DNA of 64,000 nucleotides from an uncultured Nitrospira sp. (GTDB lineage Bacteria; Nitrospirota; Nitrospiria; Nitrospirales; Nitrospiraceae): NCBI GenBank assembly GCA_902500775.1, contig CABVRZ010000004.1, positions 124,001 to 188,000 of the forward strand, read 5' to 3'. Shown piece by piece: positions 50,996 to 60,220 of this stretch (position 1 is its first letter; each line of letters starts with the position of its first letter). The notes under the pieces were generated by a model. It saw only the letters and a program-made list of their open reading frames with translations, ran no database searches and was not told where the DNA came from. The position numbers and the translations under genes were made by a program.

Positions 50996-51649
50996 GTCAC
51001 GACCTCCTTGTATTCCCTATTCCGTTATTAGTGTTTGCCAGGTGCCGGACAGAAGCGGCACTATTTTATTGGTGTTGAAGATTCCCTTTTGAGTTTCGTC
51101 ACCCGCTAATTTGTGTCCCATCTTTGGTTTCTCTGGGGGCAAATTCCAGACCATTAAAACTTTTTGTATAAGCTCTGGATTTCAGCCCACTTCATCTGAA
51201 TGAGGACTTCTGTGGGCACATTCAACTGTATCTATTTGTGCTTGTGACCGTATCGATATAGATACGCATATCCCTATCTACCTCGCTTCTCCTGTTCTAT
51301 CTCAAGTTTTCGATAACATCTGCGGTGCAAGGTGACGTGGCCACGTGCTCGTAAGCGGTGGACCGGCGTAGGAGGCGTAGAAGGTTATTAAAACGCAAGT
51401 TAATGACAGCGAAGGCTACGAGATGCTGTGGCACACAATCATCTCCGAGTAACCTATGTTCAGGTACCAGCCCACGACTCGAGCTCTCATCGCATAGAGG
51501 AATCAGCGATTCCTTGGACGTCACAGGAGAGCACATGGAGCCTGACTCACTGTCGTAATGTTGGTGAGAATACGGAGGAGAAGTACGGAGACGCTATAGT
51601 TAATTTTACACGTGCAGCCCATGGCCGGGTCCAAGGTGCCGGGATGGCT
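50996..51649. other. 654-bp stretch without a supported gene
   Basis: Two inverted repeats stand out: CGTATC-GATATA-GATACG near 51249-51266, and AGGAATC AGC GATTCCT at 51498-51514. Either could be an operator for the LuxR regulator or a neighbour. No credible ORF. Confidence 0.35.
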
Positions 51650-52900
51650 CTAAGCTTCGCGCTGCAACCGCACGGGCAGCTCGCTACGCGAATGCACACC
51701 TACTTTGCGAAAGATGGACTGCACTTGATTCGCCACGGTATGTTCGCTGCAGTTACGGCGCTGTGCGATGTGACGGTTTGTGGAACCCGTTAACAACGCT
51801 GCCAGCACCTCTCGCTCGGCGTCTGTCAGGTTCACAACCTGCTCGGCAGGAAGGAGCGGATAGGCGCCGATCAGCAATGTGTTGCCATGTACTCCATATT
51901 CCGCCAGCGAGGCGCGTGGTCCGTTGGGTGAAAAAAATGCCGCGAGCTCGGTGAGCGACGACAAACCAAGTTTATGCACGGCACGCGTCGTGCAGTTTGT
52001 CACGGCGGAAGGAGAGATTCCGAGCATATAACTGATCTCCTTGCCACTATGTCCTTGGCCGATGAATTCGGCGACCTGACGTTCGCGAAGGGTGAGGCCG
52101 CGTGGATCGGGAAACCTGGGATCATTCTTGATCGCAAGGACAAAGCGGCGTCCGTCTGAATCGAAATGATCGACGAGCGACCAACGGCCTTGCACGAGAC
52201 CCTCCCAGGCGGCCAAGGCGCGATCGGGATCACTCCGACCATGGCGGGTTCGGAGCTGGTCGAGGCGGCAGACCGACTTACGTAACGAGGCGCGTGTGGT
52301 TGGATGCTGTGCGCCCTCACGGGCTTCGTGGAGTTTGCCGGCACCGTCGAAAATGGCTTCCACTGATGAAGAGTTGAGATCTAAGCCTTGTGCGAATTCA
52401 CGCAGCCGGAGTCCCGCGCCCAGATGGCTGGCCACACATTGCCAGCGGTGTCGCTCCTGGGCGGTCGGTACTATTCGTTCCGAGAACAACCAGCACAGGA
52501 TCAGGGCGCTGCCTTGGCCTGTGAGCCCCTTGACCGCCAGCTTATCGTGGACCAGACCGTTTGTTATCTGCTGAACGACAGCCGCAAGATCTGGTTCACG
52601 TGTATATAGCGCTTCGCTGAGTGATGTCACAGCCGGCCCGCTACGGAAGAAATAACTGACGGTCGGAGTTTGCACCTGCATGCTGGCTGCGAGAATGTCG
52701 CGCGCATGCGCCGGCCCCAGGGCAGCTGATCGTTCAAGTTGTAGGCTCTTGGGGGTGTAGTGATAGGTACCGATGGTGGGCCAGAAGCCTCGGTTCGACA
52801 GCGTAGCGGCATGTTCCAGCAGGCGCTTTAACCAGTCGTCGTCATCATCTTCAAGTCTATACGTCTCTTCGATGAGCCCCACCCAATCTCTGTTGGTCAT
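51650..52900 (-). CDS. LuxR-type regulator with two C-terminal helix-turn-helix domains
   Basis: A 416-residue regulator. The N-terminal 230 residues form a non-receiver domain without recognised ligand motifs. Two LuxR-type HTH domains follow: about 255-310 (LTLRERQVAEFIGQGHSGKE) and about 350-410 (LTDAEREVLAALLTGSTNRH). LuxR regulators normally have one. Tandem HTHs could bind two half-sites or give a built-in dimer. The first HTH reads GISPSAVTNCTTRAV, the second NCSEHTVANQVQSI, both with typical recognition helices. Neighbouring exported-protein genes could be targets, but nothing in sequence shows this. Confidence 0.82.
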   Translation of the reverse strand: MTNRDWVGLIEETYRLEDDDDDWLKRLLEHAATLSNRGFWPTIGTYHYTPKSLQLERSAALGPAHARDILAASMQVQTPTVSYFFRSGPAVTSLSEALYTREPDLAAVVQQITNGLVHDKLAVKGLTGQGSALILCWLFSERIVPTAQERHRWQCVASHLGAGLRLREFAQGLDLNSSSVEAIFDGAGKLHEAREGAQHPTTRASLRKSVCRLDQLRTRHGRSDPDRALAAWEGLVQGRWSLVDHFDSDGRRFVLAIKNDPRFPDPRGLTLRERQVAEFIGQGHSGKEISYMLGISPSAVTNCTTRAVHKLGLSSLTELAAFFSPNGPRASLAEYGVHGNTLLIGAYPLLPAEQVVNLTDAEREVLAALLTGSTNRHIAQRRNCSEHTVANQVQSIFRKVGVHSRSELPVRLQREA

Positions 52901-53224
52901 GGCGCTGAATTGTTCTTTCCTTCCAGAGTGAGGGTGCGTGCCGTCTTATGGCGAAGAGTCACATTCTATTGGCTGCCACCGTTGATTTCTCGGTCGTGAA
53001 CTTTTTGGCTACTATACCTGGTGGGTCCGACGCAAATCATCAACGTCTGATGCCCGGACGATCCACGTCCATGGAGTCACTTCAAAGGAAGAGAGGAATG
53101 GAATGATGACTAATCGCTCGTTTCTCTGAGGCTATTCGCCAAGGTTCCTGCCACTAAACCATAGGCGATTCAGCACGGGGGGGCAGACTGACCCCGTGCG
53201 TATGATTCAGTAACGATTAAGCGA
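52901..53224. other. Gap between the LuxR regulator and the exported TPR-like protein gene
   Basis: About 320 bp with no supported gene or clear hairpin. Confidence 0.35.
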
Positions 53225-54931
53225 TTACCGTGAGGGCTGTTCAGCGGTTGCCAGGATGGGCTGGAATATTGGATCGGCGTCGAGTACGGCCTTCAGCAAC
53301 TCGCGGTGGAGGAAGTAGCGCCAGACCTCGTCGTCCTTACCAGGAATGTCATCGAACCAGCGTTTGGCCTCGGTGAGGTGGTGAAGCATCTGCCCTTTGT
53401 CCTCATAGTTGGGCATGAAGAGCATGCTGTAGGCCATAGCGTATTCGGCAAGAAACTTGTCGAGTGGCCGTTGCGCGAGCTCCAGCGACGCCTTCGCGTC
53501 GTCGTAGGCTCGGACACTGTCGGGATCATGCAAGATTCGATTCCAGGCCACCTTGTTGATGCGAGACCAGGCAAGTTGTAGGAGGGCTTCAGTCTTGGCA
53601 TTCTGACGATCGGCTGGAATATCGTTGACCAACGCTTCGAATGTTTGGATCATCGGCACTTGATCGTTGTTCCATCGGTAGGCCATGCCAAGCCGAAACC
53701 GGTTCTCCAGTTGTTCAGGGTGGGTGTGTGCGAGCATTTGCAGCGCCGGCAGGAGTCGATACAGCAGATCCGCAGAAGTCGGCTCTGAGAATCCACCCAC
53801 CTCCATCCCTAACGAGAGATCCAGGCGGTCCGAGGCGGCGGCGATGGTCCAATAGAACTCGTTGACGGTCTGGGAGAGCGCAGGGTCCTTGATGAGGAGC
53901 TTGTGGTTCCGGGCCGCGTCCTGCAGTAGAACAGTATACAGATTCTTCGTTAAGACGGTGAGCGCTTCCGTCTGTTGTGGGTCAATGAGGAGGATGCGAT
54001 TGAGAAGAGCGACGCGGTCGCGCAGCTCAGGAAACGAAGCCGCGCGGGCCGCCGCTGCCGTCAACGTGCCTGGTTGGTCGGTTGGCTTCCACCAGACGAT
54101 GGAGTCAGGTAGGGCGCGGCTTCGCTCGGTGATGAACGGGATGCGTTCGGGGACTATGCCCGGAGCATCAGATTTTGTGTCCAACGGCAGATGGACCACA
54201 GCCGTGTTGCGTGGAAATCCATGCGGTCGGAGTCCACTGAACACCACCCATTGCGTGGTAATGGATTTGATGGCGCGGCGTTCACGTTTGATCGTGCTGG
54301 TCCATTGGACCGTGCCCGGCCCGTACGCGATCGGGGACGTGAGCAGGTCGTGGTACTGAACGGTCAGTTCAACCAGTGTCGTGGGGACTCCAAGTACCTT
54401 TCCGTTCGGCTTCAACCGGAAGGATCCGTTCGGAATGGTGCGGTTCCCGGTGACGGCAAGGTCAAGGCCTGTGCCTGGAGGGGAGGTTCCGAGCAGATCC
54501 ATCACAAAGGCCGAGGCCTGTGCACTGGGCAGCGTATCTCCATAAAACACGAGTGGACCTGTGCTGGGCCAAAGGATATCCATTCCGATATCCGACCGAT
54601 TCAGGAATGGGGCGTGCCCTGCCGTGAGTGTCTTCCAGCAGTCGTCGTAAGAAGGCTCTTTTGCGACGGAAGCTTTTCCCTTTGCAGCAGGCGTCCTCAC
54701 CAAGTTGTATTGGCAGGCAAAGTCCAGTTGCCCGGCCGTAATCTTGTCACCGTTCGCAAGTGCCTTGGCATAGCGTAAGGCGGTGTCGATGGCGGTGGTA
54801 TGGACAGCCTTTTGTTTTGCCGCCGTGCGGGACGGTTTCGGGGCTGCGATTGCCACGTCCGGTAGATTCAGCTCAACGACCGTCAAGAGTCCAGAGAGAA
54901 CGAGTAATCCACGAAGATAGGTCATAGTCAT
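53225..54931 (-). CDS. Large exported protein with a TPR-like C-terminal half
   Basis: The 568-residue protein has a signal peptide (hydrophobic about 5-22, AIAAP). The middle (about 90-290) is beta-rich. The C-terminal half (about 300-560) is helical with TPR-like pairs such as LLNRILLIDPQQTEALTVLT and LENRFRLGMAYRWNNDQVP. No catalytic motif is visible. It is encoded 27 bp after the anti-sigma gene on the same strand, so it is probably a target or partner of the ECF system. A relic of its last 28 codons lies at 48867-48950. Confidence 0.7.
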   Translation of the reverse strand: MTMTYLRGLLVLSGLLTVVELNLPDVAIAAPKPSRTAAKQKAVHTTAIDTALRYAKALANGDKITAGQLDFACQYNLVRTPAAKGKASVAKEPSYDDCWKTLTAGHAPFLNRSDIGMDILWPSTGPLVFYGDTLPSAQASAFVMDLLGTSPPGTGLDLAVTGNRTIPNGSFRLKPNGKVLGVPTTLVELTVQYHDLLTSPIAYGPGTVQWTSTIKRERRAIKSITTQWVVFSGLRPHGFPRNTAVVHLPLDTKSDAPGIVPERIPFITERSRALPDSIVWWKPTDQPGTLTAAAARAASFPELRDRVALLNRILLIDPQQTEALTVLTKNLYTVLLQDAARNHKLLIKDPALSQTVNEFYWTIAAASDRLDLSLGMEVGGFSEPTSADLLYRLLPALQMLAHTHPEQLENRFRLGMAYRWNNDQVPMIQTFEALVNDIPADRQNAKTEALLQLAWSRINKVAWNRILHDPDSVRAYDDAKASLELAQRPLDKFLAEYAMAYSMLFMPNYEDKGQMLHHLTEAKRWFDDIPGKDDEVWRYFLHRELLKAVLDADPIFQPILATAEQPSR

Positions 54932-54958
54932 GATGCGAATTGGTTAAGCGGTTGGAGG

Positions 54959-55264
54959 TTAACGAGCGTGAGTGGTTGCTAAGATCTTTTTCCGCATCAA
55001 CGCTCGGCCAGTTGCCGACAACGTTGGTGAGGGGCTATGGCGACAGAGCGACACGGTCTGGCGCAGTGACGTCACGAAGGTTTCGCAATTTGGGCAGTCG
55101 CCGAGATGTCGACGAATTTCTTGGCAGATATTTTCGGAAAGTTCGTCATCGATATAGGCGGATAACTGGCGAAGGATGCGCAGACAGTGAGCTTTCCCAT
55201 GAGTCGGTTTCCGTCGAGTCGACACCGATGGGCGTGGTCGTTTGGGCGTGCGATGTTGTGCCAT
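54959..55264 (-). CDS. Zinc-finger (zf-HC2) anti-sigma factor
   Basis: A 101-residue soluble protein with the HC2-type zinc site HLGDCPNC preceded by a His in the helix region (about 38-62, ILRQLSAYIDDELSENICQE). Such anti-sigma factors hold ECF sigma factors by zinc-linked contacts; some respond to redox changes. No membrane helix is present, so sensing is cytoplasmic. The gene follows the sigma factor by 17 bp, which supports pairing with it. Confidence 0.85.
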   Translation of the reverse strand: MAQHRTPKRPRPSVSTRRKPTHGKAHCLRILRQLSAYIDDELSENICQEIRRHLGDCPNCETFVTSLRQTVSLCRHSPSPTLSATGRALMRKKILATTHAR

Positions 55265-55281
55265 ATGGAATAGTTCCTCCG

Positions 55282-55911
55282 CTACCTCATCGCGTGGTGA
55301 TTATGGTCACTGAGCGGTTCACCAAGCCCTCGTGCGCTGAGCTGACGGCGTACAAACAACCGCGCCCGATGGAGACGCGATTTCACGGCCCGTTCATTCA
55401 ACCCCATGATGGTTCCCACTTCTTTGGCGCTGAGTCCTTCCATGTCGCGGAGTACCAAGACCATTTTATAATTCTTCGGCAATTGATTGATCGCGGTATC
55501 GAGCGCCGCTCGCAACTGCTTATTGTGGAGTGCGGCTTCGGGGCTCAGCCCATCGATCGGAATTTGCAACCGAAACTCACCGTCGGATGTGGGGATGAAT
55601 TCCTCGAGCGATAACTCTCGCTCCGGAGCCCCCTTCCGTTTCCGTCGCATGCGGAGACATGCCCGCGAGGCGATCGTGTACAGCCACGTCGAAACCTGGG
55701 CATCGCCACGGAATCGGTCGAGGCCTCGATAGGCATTTAAAAATGTCTCCTGAACCAAATCTTTAGCGGCCTCCGCCTCACCACATAACCGATGGGCGAA
55801 ACGATACATGAGATCCACATGATCTCTGTACAACGCCTCAAAATCCTTTGTCGATGGGGGCTGGGCCGAGGATCGCCTCGGCAGGCGGTGCGTTGTGGGA
55901 GAGGTATTCAT
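55282..55911 (-). CDS. ECF-type RNA polymerase sigma factor
   Basis: A 209-residue sigma factor of the ECF (group 4) kind. Region 2 is about 25-95 (LYRDHVDLMYRFAHRLCG, DLVQETFLNAYR, VSTWLYTIASRACLRMRRK) and region 4 about 135-200 (LPKNYKMVLVLRDMEGLSAK, then NERAVKSRLHRARLFVRRQL). It recruits RNA polymerase to specific promoters. It heads a run with a zf-HC2 anti-sigma gene and the large exported protein. Start ATG at 55911. Confidence 0.93.
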   Translation of the reverse strand: MNTSPTTHRLPRRSSAQPPSTKDFEALYRDHVDLMYRFAHRLCGEAEAAKDLVQETFLNAYRGLDRFRGDAQVSTWLYTIASRACLRMRRKRKGAPERELSLEEFIPTSDGEFRLQIPIDGLSPEAALHNKQLRAALDTAINQLPKNYKMVLVLRDMEGLSAKEVGTIMGLNERAVKSRLHRARLFVRRQLSARGLGEPLSDHNHHAMR

Positions 55912-55992
55912 ACCTTGTGCAGTCTACGGGGGGATTGAAAAGAGAGTCAAGACGAAGGGTGGAGGCGGGATATGAAGGAGGAAGAGGCTGGT

Positions 55993-57207
55993 CTACTTCA
56001 CTCTATGCACGTCGATGACCTCGCCGCGTCCATCGATCTCCAGAGTAATCGGGGTTCCTTCCCGCGTGCCGTTCAGCAGGGATTTACCAGCCCCAACGGG
56101 GTAGATCTGTTCTCCCTCCGGAGTCCAGAGTCGGACCGTGGCATGATCTGGAGCGGCGAATTCTAAGGGGCCTGTGATAAATCGGCGGAGAAGACCAGCA
56201 TCACTGGATGCCGCGAGATCCGCGACGACGGAGTCGTCATGCATATGCAAGGTCATGGTCTGCCCGATCTTGGCATTCTTGATTCCGATCTTAGTATTGA
56301 CATTGACGATTCCGAGGGGCGTCTTGAAGAAGATGAAATTCGACTTCATTTTGGAGATCGTGCCGGTGAGCAGTAGATGGGCTTTACTGCCTGGGGGAGC
56401 CGCCTGGCCAATTTGAAGATCAAACTGGAGGTCATGCACACCGATGACGTTTCCCGTGCCGTCCACTTCCACCGTCACAGAATCGCCGCTTTTGGGGGCC
56501 GTGAGTGCAGATTCGTAGGGACCCATGTGGAACGCTCGCAACCCACGGCTGGGCGTCCAGAGCAGCAGCTTTGTGTTGTCTCCCTTGTCTCGTCTAAATG
56601 GTCCAGTGAGATAGCGGTGGACGAAGGTCCCATCGGTTCGCCTTACGATATCAATGGCGATATAGTCTTCGTGGACCATGAAGGACACTTCTTGCGAGGC
56701 TGGGAGAGTTTTGAGCGTGGTCTTTGAACTGAGCGACATGAGCCCGATCGGTGTTTTCAGAAACACGATCCCCGGTTTGGCTCGCCAGACCCGCCCGGTG
56801 AGCTCGATGGATGGGTTGACATCGACAGGAGTGGGGACCGGTTCCACGATGGCTGGTTCAGCGGTCTGCGGACTCTCGACCGGTGGTTGAACAGTTGGAG
56901 CCTGGTCCGTGGTCTGAGCCGGTGGCGCCTCTACTTCTTGTTCTTGCGGCTGAACGGCTGGTGGAAGCTCATCCTGTGGTTGCGCCGGGACAACCTCTTC
57001 CGCTTCAGGTTGTTTGGGTAAGGTGTCGTCGGTCTGGGCCTGAGCAATTGCCGAGGTGTCGATCTGAGTTTCGACCGGGAGAGGTTCGGGTGGTTGCTCT
57101 TGGGGATTTTCGGCGTCTGCGAGGCTGGCGGTGGCACAGCCGGCATTGACGACTCCCATCAGAAACACAGCAAGCACTAATTGTCGAGTCTGTCCAAATT
57201 GATCCAT
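55993..57207 (-). CDS. Lipoprotein with two repeated beta domains and a Pro/Glu/Gln linker
   Basis: The 404-residue lipoprotein has signal peptide and lipobox NAGC (Cys23). Residues about 30-135 are a low-complexity P/E/Q/V linker. The C-terminal part holds two similar units: about 135-260 (VFLKTPIGLMSLSSKTTLKT, VHRYLTGPFRRDKG, LWTPSRGLRAF) and about 285-404 (FFKTPLGIVNVNTKIGIKNA, LLRRFITGPLEFA, LWTPEGEQIYP). The linker suggests reach through the peptidoglycan. No family is recognised. It is upstream of the sigma factor, about 80 bp away, on the same strand. Confidence 0.7.
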   Translation of the reverse strand: MDQFGQTRQLVLAVFLMGVVNAGCATASLADAENPQEQPPEPLPVETQIDTSAIAQAQTDDTLPKQPEAEEVVPAQPQDELPPAVQPQEQEVEAPPAQTTDQAPTVQPPVESPQTAEPAIVEPVPTPVDVNPSIELTGRVWRAKPGIVFLKTPIGLMSLSSKTTLKTLPASQEVSFMVHEDYIAIDIVRRTDGTFVHRYLTGPFRRDKGDNTKLLLWTPSRGLRAFHMGPYESALTAPKSGDSVTVEVDGTGNVIGVHDLQFDLQIGQAAPPGSKAHLLLTGTISKMKSNFIFFKTPLGIVNVNTKIGIKNAKIGQTMTLHMHDDSVVADLAASSDAGLLRRFITGPLEFAAPDHATVRLWTPEGEQIYPVGAGKSLLNGTREGTPITLEIDGRGEVIDVHRVK

Positions 57208-57439
57208 AGCGAAAACGCGGGGTCTGGATAGAGGTGAACGTTGGGTTCTGTGTAATCTAAATAGAGAGTCCCTCTTGTGCGAAAAGGGTCATGATGGGAA
57301 CAACCTCCAAGAATCAAGTAGTCACCTATGCGAATAACATGAGGTTAGAATTGGAGTCAACTTGAAATCAGATTTGTTCTTGGACGGAGAGAAACGAACG
57401 CCGAGTCGGCTCCAAAGATATCGAGATGCAACGACGCAA

Positions 57440-57592
57440 TGCCAACGATTCGCTTGAAATCATTGGGAGGAAGGCCGAACTTCAGGCAGACTATCCATGG
57501 GCAGAATAAGACTTATTGATCGGGTACTAGGTAAAATAGTGTCTCTTTGCAATAGTCTCTGTGGCTGACGCGGCTCATGGCAGGCGTTAGAC
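57440..57592 (+). other. Possible long attC-like site before the barstar-like gene
   Basis: The right end CGGCTCATGGCAGGCGTTAGAC contains a correct R' core GTTAGAC (57586-57592), and the next gene starts 15 bp later. At the left, TGCCAACGATTCGCTTGAA resembles the usual R''-L'' start (CTAACAATTCGCTCAA). The inverse match between ends is imperfect and the length (153 bp) is above the usual range. The rest of 57208-57607 shows no gene. Confidence 0.35.
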
Positions 57593-57607
57593 TGCTTCAA
57601 GCGCGTC

Positions 57608-57943
57608 ATGACTTCACGGGGCATCAACCTCCAGACCAAGGGCATCATCGACTGGGAGAGTTTTCATTCAGTGTGTGCGGAGACGTTCGGATTTCCCAGT
57701 TTCTATGGCCGCAACATGGATGCGCGGATTGACTGCATGACATATCTTGACGATGCGGATACTGGCATGACAGCTGTCACGGTTGCTCCTGGAGAGTTGT
57801 TCCACCTGGAGGTTGTTGACAGCGCGGATTTCCAGAAGCGTCTGCCTGAGATTTTTCTAGTTTTCATAAAGTACAGTGCGTTTGTGAATTGGCGACGTGC
57901 TGAGCAGGGAGAACGCCCTGTGCTAGCTCTGATATTGATATGA
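57608..57943 (+). CDS. Barstar-like (ribonuclease inhibitor family) protein
   Basis: A 111-residue protein with the barstar pattern: KGIIDWESFHSVCAETFGFP, then FYGRNMDARIDCMTYL near 33-48, and a central strand with HLEVVDS. Barstar inhibits barnase-type RNases by covering the active site. No RNase gene is adjacent, so it is an orphan inhibitor. This gene type is frequently seen as a gene cassette, and an attC-like core lies 15 bp upstream. It has no clear ribosome site. Confidence 0.82.
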   Translation: MTSRGINLQTKGIIDWESFHSVCAETFGFPSFYGRNMDARIDCMTYLDDADTGMTAVTVAPGELFHLEVVDSADFQKRLPEIFLVFIKYSAFVNWRRAEQGERPVLALILI

Positions 57944-58028
57944 GCCTCTCGATGACCAAGCCTATTCTTTCCTTGAGAGCTACCACGCGCTGCCGCCTCG
58001 CCGAGCTTGTGTGGCAAGTCATATTCAG

Positions 58029-58436
58029 ATGAAGCTCAAGAGGATCACATATTCCAAGTTGAATTTTAGACAGAAAGAGGCATTCAATTTCCAGAAGGTG
58101 GCAGGCCTGTTAGCTGATTACGGTTTCAACTGCCTGAAGCTGGCCGATGATTGGCAAGGAGCGGACTTTCTTGCCTATCACAAAGATGGAAACCACACTC
58201 TCAAGGTACAGCTCAAGTCGCGACTGACGATCGACAAGAGGTATTAGGGCAGGTCACTCTATATGGCATTCCCGTTTAATAGCGCGTGGTATGTAATCGA
58301 GCACGACCGCTTGGTAGCTCTAGTCAGCAACCACACAATCTGGCTGACTTCAAAATCATGGTGCGTGAACGGAACGTACAATAGTACAAGCCTACGCACT
58401 GAGCTCTTTGCCACATTGCAGGGGGCAAAACTATGA
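58029..58436 (+). pseudogene. Conserved cassette-type protein broken by one in-frame TAG
   Basis: One frame from ATG 58029 to TGA 58434-58436 is cut by TAG at 58245-58247. Before the stop the product reads MKLKRITYSKLNFRQKEAFN and WQGADFLAYHKDGNHTLKVQ, ending in KSRLTIDKRY. After it the same frame continues GRSLYMAFPFNSAWYVIEHD and later ELFATLQGAKL. The residue lost is probably Leu or Tyr (one base from TAG). The GADFLAYH-LKVQLKSR arrangement recalls the D-xK pattern of PD-(D/E)XK nuclease-like folds (GADF, then LKVQLK), but I do not assign one. It follows the barstar-like gene. Confidence 0.7.
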
Positions 58437-58544
58437 TGCCTGCCAATTCGCTCGTGCCAACACCGGATTCATCGCACCATTCCCTGGTTACTCATAGCGG
58501 CGAGGCTCATCACGAGGTGAAGAAAGCTAGTCAGGAACTATCGC

Positions 58545-59930
58545 TTACTTTTTTCTCACCATAATGCGGAGCGGGGTGCCGGTGAAGAGGTACGTCTCAC
58601 GGAGTTGGTTTTCTAAATATTTCAGGTAGGCCGGGGTGATGTCTTCCGGATGACCGACAAATAGCACAAAAACTGGGGGTTTGGTGGCCACTTGGGTGAT
58701 AAAGGCAGACTTTGTACCAGCCGTTGGTTTGTGCTTGCGCGCTGGTAAGGGGTGAGTGGTGAGGAGCTTCTGCAGCCAGATATTCAACGCGCCGGTGGGA
58801 ACACGCTTGGTAAACATGCCGTGCACGTCTTTGAGGAGCGGGAAGAGGCGGCGAATGGATTCTGGCTTGAGGGCTGAACCGTACAGGACCGGTGCCCAGG
58901 CGAGAAAAGGAAACCGGCGGTGGAATTCGAGCTCATAGTCTTGCCGTGCCTTGGCGTCCCCGGCCCGCAGATCCCACTTGTTGATCAGCAGAATACAGGC
59001 ACGGCCCTGCTTAAGAATGGCCCCGGCAATTTTCGTATCTTGTTCGGTCACGCCTTCCACTCCATCCAAGAGCAGGACGGCAATGTCGGAACGACCGATG
59101 GCACGGAGCGATCGGAGGACGCTGTAACCTTCTATCCCGCGATCAATCTTGCCTCGCCGCCTGATACCCGCGGTGTCGGTGAAGACATAGGATTGATCCT
59201 GGTGGGTGACGAGTGAATCGACTGGATCCCGCGTCGTTCCCGGTACATTGCTGACGACGACTCGTTCTTCTCCGAGCAGCGCATTCACGAGGGTGGATTT
59301 CCCCACATTCGGGCGGCCTACGACGGCGACGCGAGGGAGCTGTTGCAGCTCGTCTGATTCCTCGGCCGAGGGAATCAGGGGGTAGAGAGCATCCAGGAGT
59401 TCAGCCACTCCGAGACCATGTTCGGCGGAGATGGGATAGAGTTCATCGGCGCCCAATTTGTAGAAGTCGGCAAGCAAGGGCTCGGATTTCGGTGTATCGA
59501 TCTTGTTGATGGCATAGAACAGGGGTTTCGTCACACCCCGCAAGAGCTTCACCACTTCATGGTCCGGAGGGGTCAACCCTGATCGCCCGTCTAACAGCAT
59601 GATAAGAATATCGGCCTCGGCGATTGCGAGTTCCGATTGACGTCGGATCAAGGTCAGCATGCTGTCGGACGAAGAGAGATCTAATCCCCCCGTGTCGACC
59701 AGTCTGAACTTTCGGGTGCGGTAGGTGGCATCAGCATAGTTGCGGTCGCGCGTCACACCAGGGACGTCATCCACAATGGCAATCTTCTGGCCAAGAATCT
59801 TGTTGAACAGCGTCGACTTTCCCACGTTGGGTCTGCCAATGATGGCGATGAGTGGAGGAGGAGGGCCATGTTCGGTTGGGAGCAAGGGTAGGGTAGATTC
59901 TTGTTTCGGGACGGATTTTGTGCGAGCCAT
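58545..59930 (-). CDS. der: Ribosome assembly GTPase Der (EngA)
   Basis: Der has two GTPase domains in tandem and a KH-like domain, and is needed for 50S assembly. Here P-loop 1 is GRPNVGKS (32-39) and P-loop 2 GRPNVGKS (205-212); switch and G3-G4 motifs include VDTGGLD and NKIDTPKS, then TDTAGIRRRG and NKWDLR. The last 110 residues are the KH-like domain. There is an extra 27-residue N-terminal tail rich in Pro. ATG at 59930. Both GTPase sites look complete. Confidence 0.95.
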   Translation of the reverse strand: MARTKSVPKQESTLPLLPTEHGPPPPLIAIIGRPNVGKSTLFNKILGQKIAIVDDVPGVTRDRNYADATYRTRKFRLVDTGGLDLSSSDSMLTLIRRQSELAIAEADILIMLLDGRSGLTPPDHEVVKLLRGVTKPLFYAINKIDTPKSEPLLADFYKLGADELYPISAEHGLGVAELLDALYPLIPSAEESDELQQLPRVAVVGRPNVGKSTLVNALLGEERVVVSNVPGTTRDPVDSLVTHQDQSYVFTDTAGIRRRGKIDRGIEGYSVLRSLRAIGRSDIAVLLLDGVEGVTEQDTKIAGAILKQGRACILLINKWDLRAGDAKARQDYELEFHRRFPFLAWAPVLYGSALKPESIRRLFPLLKDVHGMFTKRVPTGALNIWLQKLLTTHPLPARKHKPTAGTKSAFITQVATKPPVFVLFVGHPEDITPAYLKYLENQLRETYLFTGTPLRIMVRKK

Positions 59931-60208
59931 GATGCGTTGGACCGTAACACAAGGTTTTTCTCAAACACAACCGGAGGAAGCTGCAAAAGCCCTCCAGCGG
60001 CGTTCTCGCTTCGTTCACGATCTCAACGGATGCAATGCGAAGGGAAGGTGTCTCTCCGCTCGCATGTGATCGAAGCGAGCGGTCCACGCGAAGCTTGGTA
60101 TGTACCTCCTCGATCTTTCGCTTGCTCCGGCCTTGCTGGAAGGGCTTTCTCAACATCCTCCGTGGTAGAAAAACTTCACCTGCCTCGTCTTGTCTTTTGC
60201 TCTTCCGG

Positions 60209-60214
60209 TATACT
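60209..60214 (+). promoter_or_regulatory. -10 element TATACT next to the HAD gene start
   Basis: TATACT ends 6 bases before the ATG at 60221, so the transcript would start about at the codon (leaderless). No good -35 is present. The same pattern precedes the lipoprotein gene at 10020. Confidence 0.4.
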
Positions 60215-60220
60215 ACTTCG

